Assembly (NCBI GenBank): GCA_934448295.1
Contig: CAKSEY010000015.1
Span: 1-64,000, forward strand
Source of the DNA: an uncultured Oscillospiraceae bacterium
GTDB taxonomy: Bacteria; Bacillota; Clostridia; Oscillospirales; Ruminococcaceae
DNA length: 64,000 nucleotides
Reading direction: 5' to 3'
The first letter of the stretch is position 1. Each line of letters begins with the position of its first letter. The notes below the pieces were generated by a model. The model saw only the letters and a program-made list of their open reading frames with translations, had not been told where the DNA came from and searched no databases. Shown here piece after piece: positions 51,658-60,541 of this stretch. A program made the translations under genes and the position numbers.

Positions 51658-52560
51658 TCAGTGGAGCGCGTTCTCCTTGTCCTGCGCTATCTGGTTTTTG
51701 AGCTCCTCAAGCCCGGAGAACCTGGTCTCCGGTCTGATGAACCTCACCAGCGCCACTGCTATATTCTGTCCGTAGAGATCGCCGTCAAACCCGATGATAT
51801 GCGTTTCCATGACGGCTCCAGTGCCGTCGCGGCGGTGCTCCACCGTGGGCTTGACGCCGATGTTGGTAACTCCGTGATACTGCTTCCCGCCTACCTCGAC
51901 ATAGCTCTTGTACACTCCGTAGCGCGGGATTATGTTGGTCTCCGGTATTACCTGGTTTATGGTCGGGAAGCTGATAGTCCTGCCTATCTCGTTGCCCCTT
52001 ATCACCGGAAGCCTGTACCACAGCTCGTACCCCAGCAGCCGATTAGCCTGCTCTATTTCTCCCCGGCGGATATGCTCGCGGATACGCGTGGAGCTTATCA
52101 TCTGCCCGTCAAGGCAGACGTCCTTAACGACCTCGACGCGCATTCCGTACCGCGCGCCTATCTCCGCCAGGCGCTCCGGAGTGCCGCTGCCGCCCTTACC
52201 GAACCGGAAATTGCTCCCGCAGCAGGCGAACCCGGCGTTCAGCTTGTCGATAAGAATGTTCTTCACGAACTCCTCGTCCGTCAGCCTGCACACCTCGGCG
52301 AAATCCGGCGCGTAGAGATATTTCACGCCCATCTTTTCCATCAGCTCGCACTTGTTCTCAAAGGAGATTATGTCCTCCGGCCCGCGGAATTTCGGCAGCG
52401 TAGTGTCGCAGTTGAACGTGAACACCGCAGGCTTCAGCCCGGTCTGCGCCATAGCCGTGCGGATAACTCCCACATGGCCGAGGTGCAGACCGTCAAAATA
52501 GCCGAGAGCCGCTGCGGTCTTTTCCGCCGCCTGCCCGCCGCTGTATGTTATGTCGATCAA
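51658..52560 (-). CDS. ribF: Bifunctional riboflavin kinase/FAD synthetase
   Basis: 300 residues. FAD synthetase N-domain with ALGYFDGLHLGHVGVI (GxFDGxHxGH) and ISSTRIREHIRRGE; riboflavin kinase C-domain with GRTISFPTINQVIPE, PRYGVYKSYVEV and ETHIIGFDGDLYGQ. Starts at TTG 52560. Standard neighbour of truB in Firmicutes. Confidence 0.96.
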   Translation of the reverse strand: MIDITYSGGQAAEKTAAALGYFDGLHLGHVGVIRTAMAQTGLKPAVFTFNCDTTLPKFRGPEDIISFENKCELMEKMGVKYLYAPDFAEVCRLTDEEFVKNILIDKLNAGFACCGSNFRFGKGGSGTPERLAEIGARYGMRVEVVKDVCLDGQMISSTRIREHIRRGEIEQANRLLGYELWYRLPVIRGNEIGRTISFPTINQVIPETNIIPRYGVYKSYVEVGGKQYHGVTNIGVKPTVEHRRDGTGAVMETHIIGFDGDLYGQNIAVALVRFIRPETRFSGLEELKNQIAQDKENALH

Positions 52561-52596
52561 TAAATTTCACCATCTTTACCGGAAACCCGGTATTTT

Positions 52597-53481
52597 TCAT
52601 TCCGTGCGGAACTGCTTGACTGAAACAAGCTCGCCGCCGTCGTTTATGCGTCCCACTCCCAGGAATGTTCCGCCGTATGTCACGCGGCTTAACGCGTCCG
52701 TTTCCGTGCGATTTTTCAGCCTGTCCGCGTCAAGGCGCACTCCGTTGAGGTACATACGCTTCTGCACCTCGTCCAGCGGGATCTCCGGCAGGTATGCGAA
52801 CACGCTTTCCACCGGCATGAGCCACTTTTCAAGCTGCTCCTGGGAAGCGGAGCGAATCTCGTCCAGCTCATGGCACTGGTCTAGGGTATAGCCGCAGCTC
52901 CTTGTCCGGCAGAGGCTCGTCATTACCGCGCCGGTGCACAGCTTCTCCCCGATATCGTTTATCAGGGTGCGGATATATGTGCCGCCGGAGCAGTCCACCT
53001 CGAGAACTCCGTCCGTGCCGTCAAAGCTTACCAGCTCCAGCCGGGAAATAATCGCGGGGCGGGGCTTGCGCTCCACCTCTATCCCGCGCCGGGCAAGGTC
53101 GCAGAGCTTCTGCCCGTTGACCTTCAGCGCGGAGTACATCGGCGGTATCTGCATTATCTCGCCCCGGAAATCCTCCAGACCGAACAGCATTTCCGCCTCT
53201 GTTATGCCGTTTTCGCAGCGGGAGCGCAGCTTCCCCCAGATATCCTGAGTGTCGGACACGAACCCCAGCCGGAAGCCCGCCCGGTAGCTCTTGCTGTCGT
53301 CCGGAACGAGGTCGACCGCCTTGGTGGCTCCGCCCACGAACACCGGAAGCACCCCGGTAGCCATCGGGTCGAGAGTTCCGCCGTGGCCTATCTTCTTTGT
53401 TCCGAAGCAGCGCCGCATTGAAGCCACCACGTCGAACGAGGTGAACTCCTGCGGCTTGTTCACGCAGATTATCCCAGTCAT
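52597..53481 (-). CDS. truB: tRNA pseudouridine(55) synthase TruB
   Basis: 294 residues. INKPQEFTSFDVV, KKIGHGGTLDPMATGVLPV with the catalytic Asp, and CSGGTYIRTLINDIGE. Modifies U55 in the T-loop. Overlaps nrnA by 4 bp (ATGA). Confidence 0.97.
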   Translation of the reverse strand: MTGIICVNKPQEFTSFDVVASMRRCFGTKKIGHGGTLDPMATGVLPVFVGGATKAVDLVPDDSKSYRAGFRLGFVSDTQDIWGKLRSRCENGITEAEMLFGLEDFRGEIMQIPPMYSALKVNGQKLCDLARRGIEVERKPRPAIISRLELVSFDGTDGVLEVDCSGGTYIRTLINDIGEKLCTGAVMTSLCRTRSCGYTLDQCHELDEIRSASQEQLEKWLMPVESVFAYLPEIPLDEVQKRMYLNGVRLDADRLKNRTETDALSRVTYGGTFLGVGRINDGGELVSVKQFRTE

Positions 53482-54440
53482 AGGGCGTTACCCAGCGCCT
53501 TTGCGCACGCCCAGACTATCTGCTTTTCCGTATCCTCCGCAGAAGCGCTGAACGCGCAGCCTGCGGCTCTCGCATGGCCTCCGCCGCCGAACTGCTGCGC
53601 AATAGCGGAAACGTCCGCGTTCTCGCTGGAGCGAAGCGAGACCTTCATAAGACCCGGCTTCTTTTCCTTAATGCAGATGCCGATGTCAACGCCCTCTATC
53701 TGCCTTGGGATAGCGGAAAGGGCGCCTACGTCCTCGCTGTCGATATCCTGTATGGAATCCAGCAGAGCCTGCGTAACGTCGATAACAGCTATCCTGCCGT
53801 CCGCGTAGTAGCGTATCCTGCTGAGCACCGACTGCTCCAGCTTCAGCCTGCCCTGGCTCTTCATGTCGAACATCGCGTAGTTTATCGGGACGATATCCGC
53901 GCCGAGCTGGATAAGCTCAGCCGCATAGACATGGGTCTGCGGGGAGGTGTTGCTGTACTTGAAGCAGCCGCTGTCCGTTGCGATACCCGTGTAAAGGCTG
54001 TCCGCTATCGCGTTGGTTATCTTTACCTCGGGCATGGATTTCAGCAGCTCAAACATCAGCTCCGCCGCAGCAGCATATTCCGGGGCAAGCAGAAGCCGCT
54101 CCGCGTACTCGGTGTTGCTGACGTGATGGTCGATGCACAGCTGAGCCTTTGCCCCGACCTCCTGCATGGAATAAAGCAGCTTAGGGTCTGCAACGTCCAC
54201 CGTAACGATGGTCTGCGGCTCGAATTCCTGCTCCTTTATCTCGCGGAACATATATCCGAATTTCTTCGGCACCGGGTCCGGGCATACCGCCTTTGCCTTC
54301 TTTCCTATCTGCTGGAGAGCGGCGCACAGCGCAGTCCCGCAGCCGATGGTGTCTCCGTCCGGGCTTCCGTGCATGAGTATCAGGAAGCTGTCGCTGTTTC
54401 GCAGGAAGTCTGCGGCTTCTCTAAGGTCAATTCTCCTCAT
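53478..54440 (-). CDS. nrnA: DHH-family phosphoesterase, NrnA-like nanoRNase/pAp phosphatase
   Basis: 320 residues from ATG 54440, with GGAGG 6 bases upstream inside rbfA. LILMHGSPDGDTIGCGTAL (DHH motif I, Cys where Ser is usual), VDVADPKLL, the signature CIDHHVSN, and a DHHA1 domain ending FGGGGHARAAGCAFS. Degrades 2-5 nt RNAs and pAp. Overlaps the end of rbfA by 14 bp. Confidence 0.93.
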   Translation of the reverse strand: MRRIDLREAADFLRNSDSFLILMHGSPDGDTIGCGTALCAALQQIGKKAKAVCPDPVPKKFGYMFREIKEQEFEPQTIVTVDVADPKLLYSMQEVGAKAQLCIDHHVSNTEYAERLLLAPEYAAAAELMFELLKSMPEVKITNAIADSLYTGIATDSGCFKYSNTSPQTHVYAAELIQLGADIVPINYAMFDMKSQGRLKLEQSVLSRIRYYADGRIAVIDVTQALLDSIQDIDSEDVGALSAIPRQIEGVDIGICIKEKKPGLMKVSLRSSENADVSAIAQQFGGGGHARAAGCAFSASAEDTEKQIVWACAKALGNAL

Positions 54441-54819
54441 CGGGCTCCTCCGGTTCTTCATCGTCCTGCTGCGCCGGCTTCGGCAGCTTCGCGATTATCT
54501 CCTCGATATGCGCGCTGTATTCCAGCGAATTATCCGGCAGGAATATAAGCTCCGGCATTTTTCTCATGCGAATCCTTGAAGCTATCGCCTTCTTGAAATA
54601 CCCGGAGGCTGCGGTCATTCCCTCTACCGCCTTGTCCGTCCTGCCCTCGCCGCCCAGGCACGCAACGTGCACCTTGCAGTAGGACATATCGTTGGTAAGC
54701 TCGCAGTGGGTCACTGTCACGAAATTCTTTGAAACTCTTGGGTCCTTTACGCCGCTTACAGCAGCGGAGATCTCTCTCTTGATATCCTCGGAAAGTCTTT
54801 TAATATTGAAATTAGCCAT
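54427..54819 (-). CDS. rbfA: 30S ribosome-binding factor A
   Basis: 130 residues from ATG 54819 (MANFNIKRLSEDIKREI), after GGGAGG. KH-like core with VTHCELTNDMSYCKVHVACLG and RMRKMPELIFLPDNSLEYSAHIEEI, then an acidic tail. Late 16S maturation factor. 70 bp after infB, with a strong hairpin between. Confidence 0.95.
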   Translation of the reverse strand: MANFNIKRLSEDIKREISAAVSGVKDPRVSKNFVTVTHCELTNDMSYCKVHVACLGGEGRTDKAVEGMTAASGYFKKAIASRIRMRKMPELIFLPDNSLEYSAHIEEIIAKLPKPAQQDDEEPEEPDEEN

Positions 54820-54844
54820 AAAACCTCCCTGCACCGGAACTCTC

Positions 54845-54864
54845 TCCCGGGGAAGCCCCCGGGA
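54845..54864 (-). other. GC hairpin between infB and rbfA
   Basis: TCCCGGGG-AAGC-CCCCGGGA without a T run. Probably an RNA-processing or stability hairpin inside the operon transcript. Confidence 0.55.
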
Positions 54865-54889
54865 ATTCCGGAATTAGTCACTGTATTCT

Positions 54890-57800
54890 TTAGTCCCTGT
54901 ATTCTTCCATGGTATAAGCCTCGAAGATATCGCCCACCTTGATATCGGTGAACTTTTCAAGGCTGATACCGCACTCGTAGCCGGCGGCTACTTCCTTTAC
55001 GGAATCCTTGAAGCGCTGGAGACCTGCGATCTTGTCGTCGCCGACGATGATACCGTCGCGGACGATACGAACCTGACCGTTTCTTGCGACCTTTCCGTCA
55101 AGGACGTAGGAACCGGCAACTATGCCGACATTTGTGATCTTGTATACCTGGCGCACCTCAACTCTGCCGAGGTCTACCTCCCTGAACTTCGGAGCAAGCA
55201 TGCCCTTCATTGCGGAGGTGATATCCTCGATAGCGTCGTAAATTACGCGGTAGAGTCTTATCTCGATACCGTCGCGCTTTGCGTTATCCTGCGCGGACGG
55301 GTGGGGTCTTACGTTGAAGCCTACGATGATAGCGCCGGAAGCAGCCGCGAGCATTACGTCGCTCTCGCTTACCGCGCCGACTGCGCCGTGGATGACCCTT
55401 ACGCGGACTTCCTCGTTGGAGAGCTTTTCAAGCGACTGCTTTACGGCCTCCACGGAGCCCTGTACGTCTGCCTTTACGATTATCGGAAGCTCCTTTACGG
55501 TGCCCTCCTCGATGGAGGAGAACAGGTTGTCGAGAGTTACCTGGTGATAAGCCTTGAACTGCGCTTCCTTCGCCTCCTGGCGGCGCTTCTCAACCAGCTC
55601 GCGGGCGAGCTTCTCGTCCTCTACCGCCGCGAATGTGTCGCCTGCGGAGGGAACGTCTGCAAGACCCATTATCTCAACAGGAACGGAGGGGCCTGCTTCC
55701 TTTACGGTCCTGCCCTTGTCGTCGCGCATTACGCGGACTCTTCCGACGGACATACCAGCGATAAGCACGTCGCCCGTGTGGAGCGTACCGTTCTGCACCA
55801 GAACAGTCGCGATAGGACCTCTGCCCTTATCCAGCTTCGCTTCGATCACCGCGCCGGTCGCAAGTCTGTCGGGGTTGGCCTTGAGCTCGAGGACATCCGC
55901 AGTCAGGCAAACCATTTCCAGCAGCGTGGAAATACCATCGCCGGTCTTTGCGGAAACGGGAACGCAGATAACGTCGCCGCCCCATTCCTCGCATACCAGG
56001 TCGTACTTGGTGAGCTCCTCCTTTATCTTGTCGGGGTTTGCGCCCTCCTTATCCATCTTGTTGATGGCAACGATAATGGAAACTCCCGCCGCCTTGGCGT
56101 GGTTTATCGCCTCAACGGTCTGCGGCATGATACCGTCGTCCGCCGCAACTACCAGGATAGCGATATCCGTGATGCTGGCGCCGCGCGCTCTCATGGAAGT
56201 GAACGCTTCGTGACCCGGCGTATCAAGGAATGTGATGTCGCGGTCGTTTATATGAACTCTGTACGCGCCGATGTGCTGCGTGATTCCGCCCGCCTCGGTG
56301 GAGGTAACGCTTGCGTGTCTGATATAGTCCAGCAGCGAGGTCTTACCGTGGTCAACGTGACCCATTACCACAACGACAGGGTCGCGGGGCTGGAGGCTCT
56401 CCGGCGCGTCGGGAGCATCCTCGAACAGACGCTCCTCGATGGTCACAACGACTTCCTTTTCTACCTTTGCGCCCAGTTCCTCGGCAACAAGGGAAGCGGT
56501 ATCGAAGTCGATGGTCTCGTTCAGGTTTGCCATTACGCCGAGGTTGAACAGCTTCTTGATGACCTCGGTGGCTGTTACCTTCAGGCGGGAGGCAAGCTCG
56601 GAAACAACTATCTCGTCAGGGATCTGTACCTTGAGCTGCTGCTTTCTGGCGCGCTCCAGCTCCAGGCGCTTGAGCTTCTGAGCCTCGGTCTCGCGCTTTG
56701 CGCTGTAAGGCTTGCCCTTCTGCTGGGACTTCTGCTGTATCTTCTGCTTGCGCTGGAAGCTGTCGTTGTTCATTCTTGCCACGGGGGCGATGTTCTCGTA
56801 ACGCTCGTTGTACTTGTCAAGCTCCACATAGCTTCCCCTGGTGTCTACCATCTTGGTGACCTGCTCGCCGCGCTGAACAGCCTCGCCCTTCTGCTTCTGC
56901 GTGGGCGGAGTGTTTACCTTTATCTTTGAGGAGTCGATAGCGGGCTTCTTTATGCTCTGCTTGGAGCTGTCAGCCAGCGGATTTACCTGCTCCTTACGGA
57001 AATCGCCGCGGTTGTCGCGGTTGAATCCGCCGTTCCTGTTGTCGCGGTTGAACTGAGGACGGTCGCCGGGTCTGCCGTTATTGTCGCGGTTAAACTGAGG
57101 TCTGTCCCCGGGTCTGCCGTTGTTGTCGCGGTTGAACTGAGGTCTGTCGCCCGGTCTGCCGTTATTATCGCGGTTGAACTGAGGTCTGTCGCCGGGTCTG
57201 CCGTTATTGTCACGGTTGAACTGGGGTCTGTCACCGGGTCTGCCGCTGTTATCGCGGTTAAACTGAGGACGATCGCCGTTTCTGCCGTTGTTATCACGGT
57301 TGAACTGAGGTCTGTCGCCGTTCTGTCTGGGAGCGGGTCTGTCCTGCTTCTGCTCGGGCTTTACCTCGGGCTTGGGCGCAGGCTTTGTCTCTGCTTTGGG
57401 GGCTTCCGCCTTGGGGGTCTCTGCCTTGGGGGCAGCTTCTTCCTTGGCTTCGGGCTTGGATTCCGGCTTTGCTTCTGTCTTGGGGGCGGCTTCCGCCTTG
57501 GGAGCTTCCGCCTTTGCTTCGGGCTCCGGCTTCGCTTCCGCCTTTACCTCGGGCTTTGTCTCTGCCTTTACCTCGGGCTTGGGCGCCGACTTTGTCTCTG
57601 CCCTGGGGGCGGCTTCCGCCTTGGGAGATTCCGCCTTTGCTTCTGCCATGGGGGCAGCATCTGCCTTGGGGGCGGTCTCTGCGGGAGCCTCCTCCTTCTT
57701 GGCAGCAGGCTTCTTCTTTGCAGCCGGCTTCTTTTCCTCGGGCTTGGGCTTTTCGGTCTTTTGGGAAGCCGTAGCCTTGAAATATTCGTCAAAGCTCTTT

Positions 57801-57973
57801 ACTTCGTGCTTTCTGGAGAAAACCTCCAGAACATAGCTGACCTCCTGGTCGGTGAGAGAGGTCTGAGCCTTCTTGGAGCCTTCAAACGCGCTCTCCAGCA
57901 GCTTTATAACATCGCTGCGCTCCGCCCCGATGTCCGCTGCAATATCCTGTACTCTATATTTTTTGTTTGGCAA
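54890..57973 (-). CDS. infB: Translation initiation factor IF-2
   Basis: 1027 residues from TTG 57973 after GGAGGAAAGTTACA. The N-domain (VQDIAADIGAERSDVIKLL) is followed by ~130 residues of Lys/Ala/Glu/Pro repeats and a Gly-Asp-Arg-Pro-Gln-Phe-Asn repeat block, then a second IF2_N region and the GTPase: G1 GHVDHGKTS, G2 GGITQHIG, G3 DTPGHEAF, G4 NKMD. C-terminal domains complete. The unusual length comes from the low-complexity linker. Confidence 0.97.
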   Translation of the reverse strand: MPNKKYRVQDIAADIGAERSDVIKLLESAFEGSKKAQTSLTDQEVSYVLEVFSRKHEVKSFDEYFKATASQKTEKPKPEEKKPAAKKKPAAKKEEAPAETAPKADAAPMAEAKAESPKAEAAPRAETKSAPKPEVKAETKPEVKAEAKPEPEAKAEAPKAEAAPKTEAKPESKPEAKEEAAPKAETPKAEAPKAETKPAPKPEVKPEQKQDRPAPRQNGDRPQFNRDNNGRNGDRPQFNRDNSGRPGDRPQFNRDNNGRPGDRPQFNRDNNGRPGDRPQFNRDNNGRPGDRPQFNRDNNGRPGDRPQFNRDNRNGGFNRDNRGDFRKEQVNPLADSSKQSIKKPAIDSSKIKVNTPPTQKQKGEAVQRGEQVTKMVDTRGSYVELDKYNERYENIAPVARMNNDSFQRKQKIQQKSQQKGKPYSAKRETEAQKLKRLELERARKQQLKVQIPDEIVVSELASRLKVTATEVIKKLFNLGVMANLNETIDFDTASLVAEELGAKVEKEVVVTIEERLFEDAPDAPESLQPRDPVVVVMGHVDHGKTSLLDYIRHASVTSTEAGGITQHIGAYRVHINDRDITFLDTPGHEAFTSMRARGASITDIAILVVAADDGIMPQTVEAINHAKAAGVSIIVAINKMDKEGANPDKIKEELTKYDLVCEEWGGDVICVPVSAKTGDGISTLLEMVCLTADVLELKANPDRLATGAVIEAKLDKGRGPIATVLVQNGTLHTGDVLIAGMSVGRVRVMRDDKGRTVKEAGPSVPVEIMGLADVPSAGDTFAAVEDEKLARELVEKRRQEAKEAQFKAYHQVTLDNLFSSIEEGTVKELPIIVKADVQGSVEAVKQSLEKLSNEEVRVRVIHGAVGAVSESDVMLAAASGAIIVGFNVRPHPSAQDNAKRDGIEIRLYRVIYDAIEDITSAMKGMLAPKFREVDLGRVEVRQVYKITNVGIVAGSYVLDGKVARNGQVRIVRDGIIVGDDKIAGLQRFKDSVKEVAAGYECGISLEKFTDIKVGDIFEAYTMEEYRD
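57037..57325 (-). repeat. 42-bp coding repeat in infB linker
   Basis: Seven tandem copies of a 14-residue unit, GDRPQFNRDNNGRP with minor variants, in the IF-2 linker. Codon differences between copies show they are not all recent. Resembles RGG-like disordered RNA-binding tails. Confidence 0.88.
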
Positions 57974-57994
57974 TGTAACTTTCCTCCATACTCT

Positions 57995-58300
57995 TTATGA
58001 CATTATATGTTTGGTGATAGAGCTATATAATCCCGCGTCAAGCACCAAAAAGATGCCCGTGCGTTTTCCGACAGCGTCCTTGGCTTCGTCCATCGTGAAC
58101 CCGCCGTTGACCACCCCGATGCCGCATTTCTCCGCGTGAAAGCGAAGCTCCTTTTCTGTTTTCTGCGACACGTCCGCCGCTAAGATAACGCCCGCTGCCT
58201 TCGACCTGGGCGCAGCCATTTCCTGCACAGCCGCGTCAAAGCCCATGACAAGCTTTCCGGCACGGCGGCAAAGGCTTATTGTCGAAAGTACCTTATTTAT
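57995..58300 (-). CDS. ylxQ: YlxQ-type L7Ae-family RNA-binding protein, apparent AUA start
   Basis: The L7Ae core is read from codon ATA at 58300: INKVLSTISLCRRAGKLVMG, which aligns with the MNKAL..IGLARRAGKLV start of the family, then GVILAADVSQKTEKEL and a C-terminal strand-helix. No ATG, GTG, TTG or CTG exists in frame between the upstream stop and the ATG at 58246, and starting there would delete the conserved RRAGKLV element. Either AUA is used (AAGGAG lies 10 bases upstream and the start overlaps the ylxR stop), or it is a mutated start. Predicted kink-turn RNA binder. Confidence 0.75.
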   Translation of the reverse strand: MNKVLSTISLCRRAGKLVMGFDAAVQEMAAPRSKAAGVILAADVSQKTEKELRFHAEKCGIGVVNGGFTMDEAKDAVGKRTGIFLVLDAGLYSSITKHIMS

Positions 58301-58562
58301 CCGAGGTCAGCTCCTTTTCAAGAATTTCGTATATGTCATCGGGTATAGCGCATTTCAGTCCCCGCTCGAGCTTCCTGCCCTTCCTCGCGAGTTCCAGACA
58401 CTCCCTGCTACGGCAGAGATATGCGCCGCGCCCGGCTTTTTTCCCTGTGAGATCGACGGAAAGCTCTCCGTCCTTGCTGCGCACCACTCTCACAGCGCCT
58501 TTTTTTCCGATCATTTCACCGCAGCCTATGCACTTACGCATCGGAATGTGCTTTTCCTGCAT
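58293..58562 (-). CDS. ylxR: YlxR-family (DUF448) RNA-binding protein
   Basis: 89 residues. IPMRKCIGCGEMIGKKGAVRVVRS and GRGAYLCRSRECLELARK are the family signatures. A nucleoid- or RNase P-associated regulator in Firmicutes. It overlaps nusA by 1 bp and the ylxQ start by 8 bp. Confidence 0.93.
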   Translation of the reverse strand: MQEKHIPMRKCIGCGEMIGKKGAVRVVRSKDGELSVDLTGKKAGRGAYLCRSRECLELARKGRKLERGLKCAIPDDIYEILEKELTSDK

Positions 58563-59779
58563 TACTGCTCCTCCGGCTGAGTCTCGGCGGTCTCCTGTGC
58601 GGGAGCCTCGTCCGGCTCTTCCTCTTCGGGGATTTCAGGCTCCGGCGGGTACTCTATGACCTCGAGATCCTCGGGGGTCACCTTGCTCTCAGCCTTGATG
58701 TCTATCTTGAATCCGGTGAGCTTTGCAGCCAGCAGCGCGTTCTGACCCTTGTTGCCGATGGCGAGGGAAAGCTGGTTGTCGGGAACTATCGCCTTGCAGG
58801 CTCTAACATGGGGATCGTTGATAACCACGCGGAGCACCTCTGCGGGCTTGAGCGCCTGCTTGATGAACTCCTCGGGATCCTCGCTGTACATCACGATGTC
58901 CACCTTTTCGCCCTTGATCTCCTTGGTGACTGCGCTTATTCTGCTCTTCTGGGTGCCGATGCATGCGCCGACCGCGTCAACGTTCGGGTCGTTGCTGATG
59001 ACCGCGATCTTAGAGCGGGAGCCGGGAGCGCGGCTTACCGCCTTTATCTCAACAGTGCCGTCGTATATCTCGGGGCATTCCAGCTCGAACAGGCGCTTGA
59101 TAAGACCCTTGTCTGTCCTGGTGATGCGCAGGGACTGCTTCTTTGCGCCCTCCTTGTACTCCTTGGAAACGCCGGTGATGAACACCTTGATAACGTCGCC
59201 AACATGGAGGATCTCTCCGGGGATCTGATCCTGGCGCATGAGCAGCACCTCGTTATGGTTTATCTCAATGGTAGCGTGGCCGGTCTTGGGCTCGATCCTG
59301 GTAACGACAGCGGAGACCGCCTCGTTCTCGTACTCGCCCCACATCTCGCTGAGCTGCTGGCGCTCCACATCGCGGAAGCCCTGCTTGATAAGATCCTTGG
59401 CGTTCTTCGCCGCGATACGCTTGAACTCGTGCGTATCCACCGGAACGCGTATCTTGTCGCCCACCTCGACGTTCGAGTTGATTTTGCGCGCCTCTTCAAG
59501 AACTATCTCGATCTCCGGCTCATAGAGAGTGTCAACTACCTCGATAACCTCTTTAAGTACGCTGACGTCGAATATCTCCTTGTCAAGGTCAATGTTGACG
59601 AATACGCACTCGCTGTCCTTGTCCTCAACGTGCATACTTGTCTTAAGGCTCTTTTCGATAGCGCTCTTGATCTTTTCAACGAACACCTGCTCGTCTATTC
59701 CCTTTTCCTTTGCGTATTCAGCCAGCGCGGTGAAAAAATCCTTGATGTCGTCCTTGGGCTGTACCTTTTTCTTAGCCAT
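58562..59779 (-). CDS. nusA: Transcription termination/antitermination factor NusA
   Basis: 405 residues: N-terminal RNAP-binding domain, S1 domain (~135-200, VSAVVTRIEPKTGHATIEI), KH1 with APGSRSKIAVIS and VGACIGTQKSRI, KH2 with DNQLSLAIGNKGQNALLAAKLTG, then an acidic tail rich in Glu/Pro. Standard Firmicutes length. ATG follows ACGGAGGAATTAACG. Confidence 0.97.
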   Translation of the reverse strand: MAKKKVQPKDDIKDFFTALAEYAKEKGIDEQVFVEKIKSAIEKSLKTSMHVEDKDSECVFVNIDLDKEIFDVSVLKEVIEVVDTLYEPEIEIVLEEARKINSNVEVGDKIRVPVDTHEFKRIAAKNAKDLIKQGFRDVERQQLSEMWGEYENEAVSAVVTRIEPKTGHATIEINHNEVLLMRQDQIPGEILHVGDVIKVFITGVSKEYKEGAKKQSLRITRTDKGLIKRLFELECPEIYDGTVEIKAVSRAPGSRSKIAVISNDPNVDAVGACIGTQKSRISAVTKEIKGEKVDIVMYSEDPEEFIKQALKPAEVLRVVINDPHVRACKAIVPDNQLSLAIGNKGQNALLAAKLTGFKIDIKAESKVTPEDLEVIEYPPEPEIPEEEEPDEAPAQETAETQPEEQ

Positions 59780-59820
59780 TTTCCGTTAATTCCTCCGTTA
59801 TAATGTCGTTATTGCCGCGG

Positions 59821-60327
59821 TCACTCTCCGCTGTCAAGCAGCTCGTGATCGTCAAAATCATCGTAATTTATCGCAGAAACGTCGGATACCGCCAGCGTCA
59901 GCTCTCCGAAATCTCCTGTAACCCTTATGTTTCCGTCCTCACAGCCTGAAAGGACGCAGCCAAACGCCTTGGACGGCGCGCCCTCGCACAGCTTGTAGGT
60001 CTTTAAGATTATCTTTTTCCCCACGGACTGTTCAAGCTGGGCGATCCTTCTGACCGGACGCTCCAGCCCGGCAGAGCCTATCTCCAGATAATCTATCCTG
60101 TCGATGAAATCCTGCTTGTCTATCTCCGCGTTGATAAGTCCGTCGATAGATTCGCAGTCGTCAATGGAAACCCCGCCCGGGCGGTCGATGAGAATGCGCA
60201 GATACCATTTTGCGCCCTCCTTGGCGAACCACACGTCCCAGAGTTTAAAGCCGTGCTCCTCGACGATAGGCCTTACCGCAGCCTCTGCTGCCGCCTCTAT
60301 CGTGCTGAAGCCCTTTGCAAGTGCCAT
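59821..60327 (-). CDS. rimP: Ribosome maturation factor RimP
   Basis: 168 residues. GFKLWDVWFAKEGAKWYLRILID, GGVSIDDCESI, DYLEIGSAGLERPVR (SSPGxxRPL region with Ala-Gly) and a C-terminal SH3-like domain. First gene of the nusA-infB operon, with promoter and leader hairpin upstream. ATG follows AAAGGAGCTGTCTGA. Confidence 0.95.
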   Translation of the reverse strand: MALAKGFSTIEAAAEAAVRPIVEEHGFKLWDVWFAKEGAKWYLRILIDRPGGVSIDDCESIDGLINAEIDKQDFIDRIDYLEIGSAGLERPVRRIAQLEQSVGKKIILKTYKLCEGAPSKAFGCVLSGCEDGNIRVTGDFGELTLAVSDVSAINYDDFDDHELLDSGE

Positions 60328-60391
60328 TCAGACAGCTCCTTTCGATAATGCGGCGAATGTGCGTTCAGCAGCATTCCCCCAATTAAAACTT

Positions 60392-60418
60392 AAAGACCGG
60401 AGCGAAACCCCAGTCTTT
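60392..60418 (-). promoter_or_regulatory. Leader hairpin of rimP-nusA operon
   Basis: AAAGAC-TGGGG, TTTCG loop, CTCCG-GTCTTT: an 11-pair stem with two G-U pairs, between the promoter and rimP. No T run, so not an obvious terminator; may protect the 5' end or be a protein-binding site. Confidence 0.5.
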
Positions 60419-60438
60419 AGTCTAATCTATCTTATGAT

Positions 60439-60467
60439 ATTATACCACGTTATTTCTGAAAAATCAA
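60439..60467 (-). promoter_or_regulatory. Promoter of the rimP-nusA-infB operon
   Basis: TTGATT (60467-60462), 17-base spacer, TATAAT (60444-60439) on the minus strand. Confidence 0.82.
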
Positions 60468-60488
60468 TAGGTTTTTTGAAAAATCTTT

Positions 60489-60526
60489 GTAAAAATCGCG
60501 CTCCGCAGGTTCTCCCACGGAGCGCG
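60489..60526 (-). terminator. Terminator of the secreted Fn3 protein gene
   Basis: CGCGCTCCG/CGGAGCGCG stem, twelve-base loop, then ATTTTTA on the minus strand, 16 bp after the stop. Confidence 0.88.
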
Positions 60527-60541
60527 GAATTATTGCCTTTA

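Noticed and set aside
55301..56929. 542-codon plus-strand open frame opposite infB
   Set aside because: Antisense shadow of the IF-2 GTPase region.
57037..57325. CRISPR-like or intergenic repeat
   Set aside because: The 42-bp repeats are in frame within infB and encode the linker.
60392..60418. Known rimP leader riboregulator
   Set aside because: The described rimP leader belongs to other phyla and this 11-pair hairpin does not match it; listed only as an unnamed leader hairpin.
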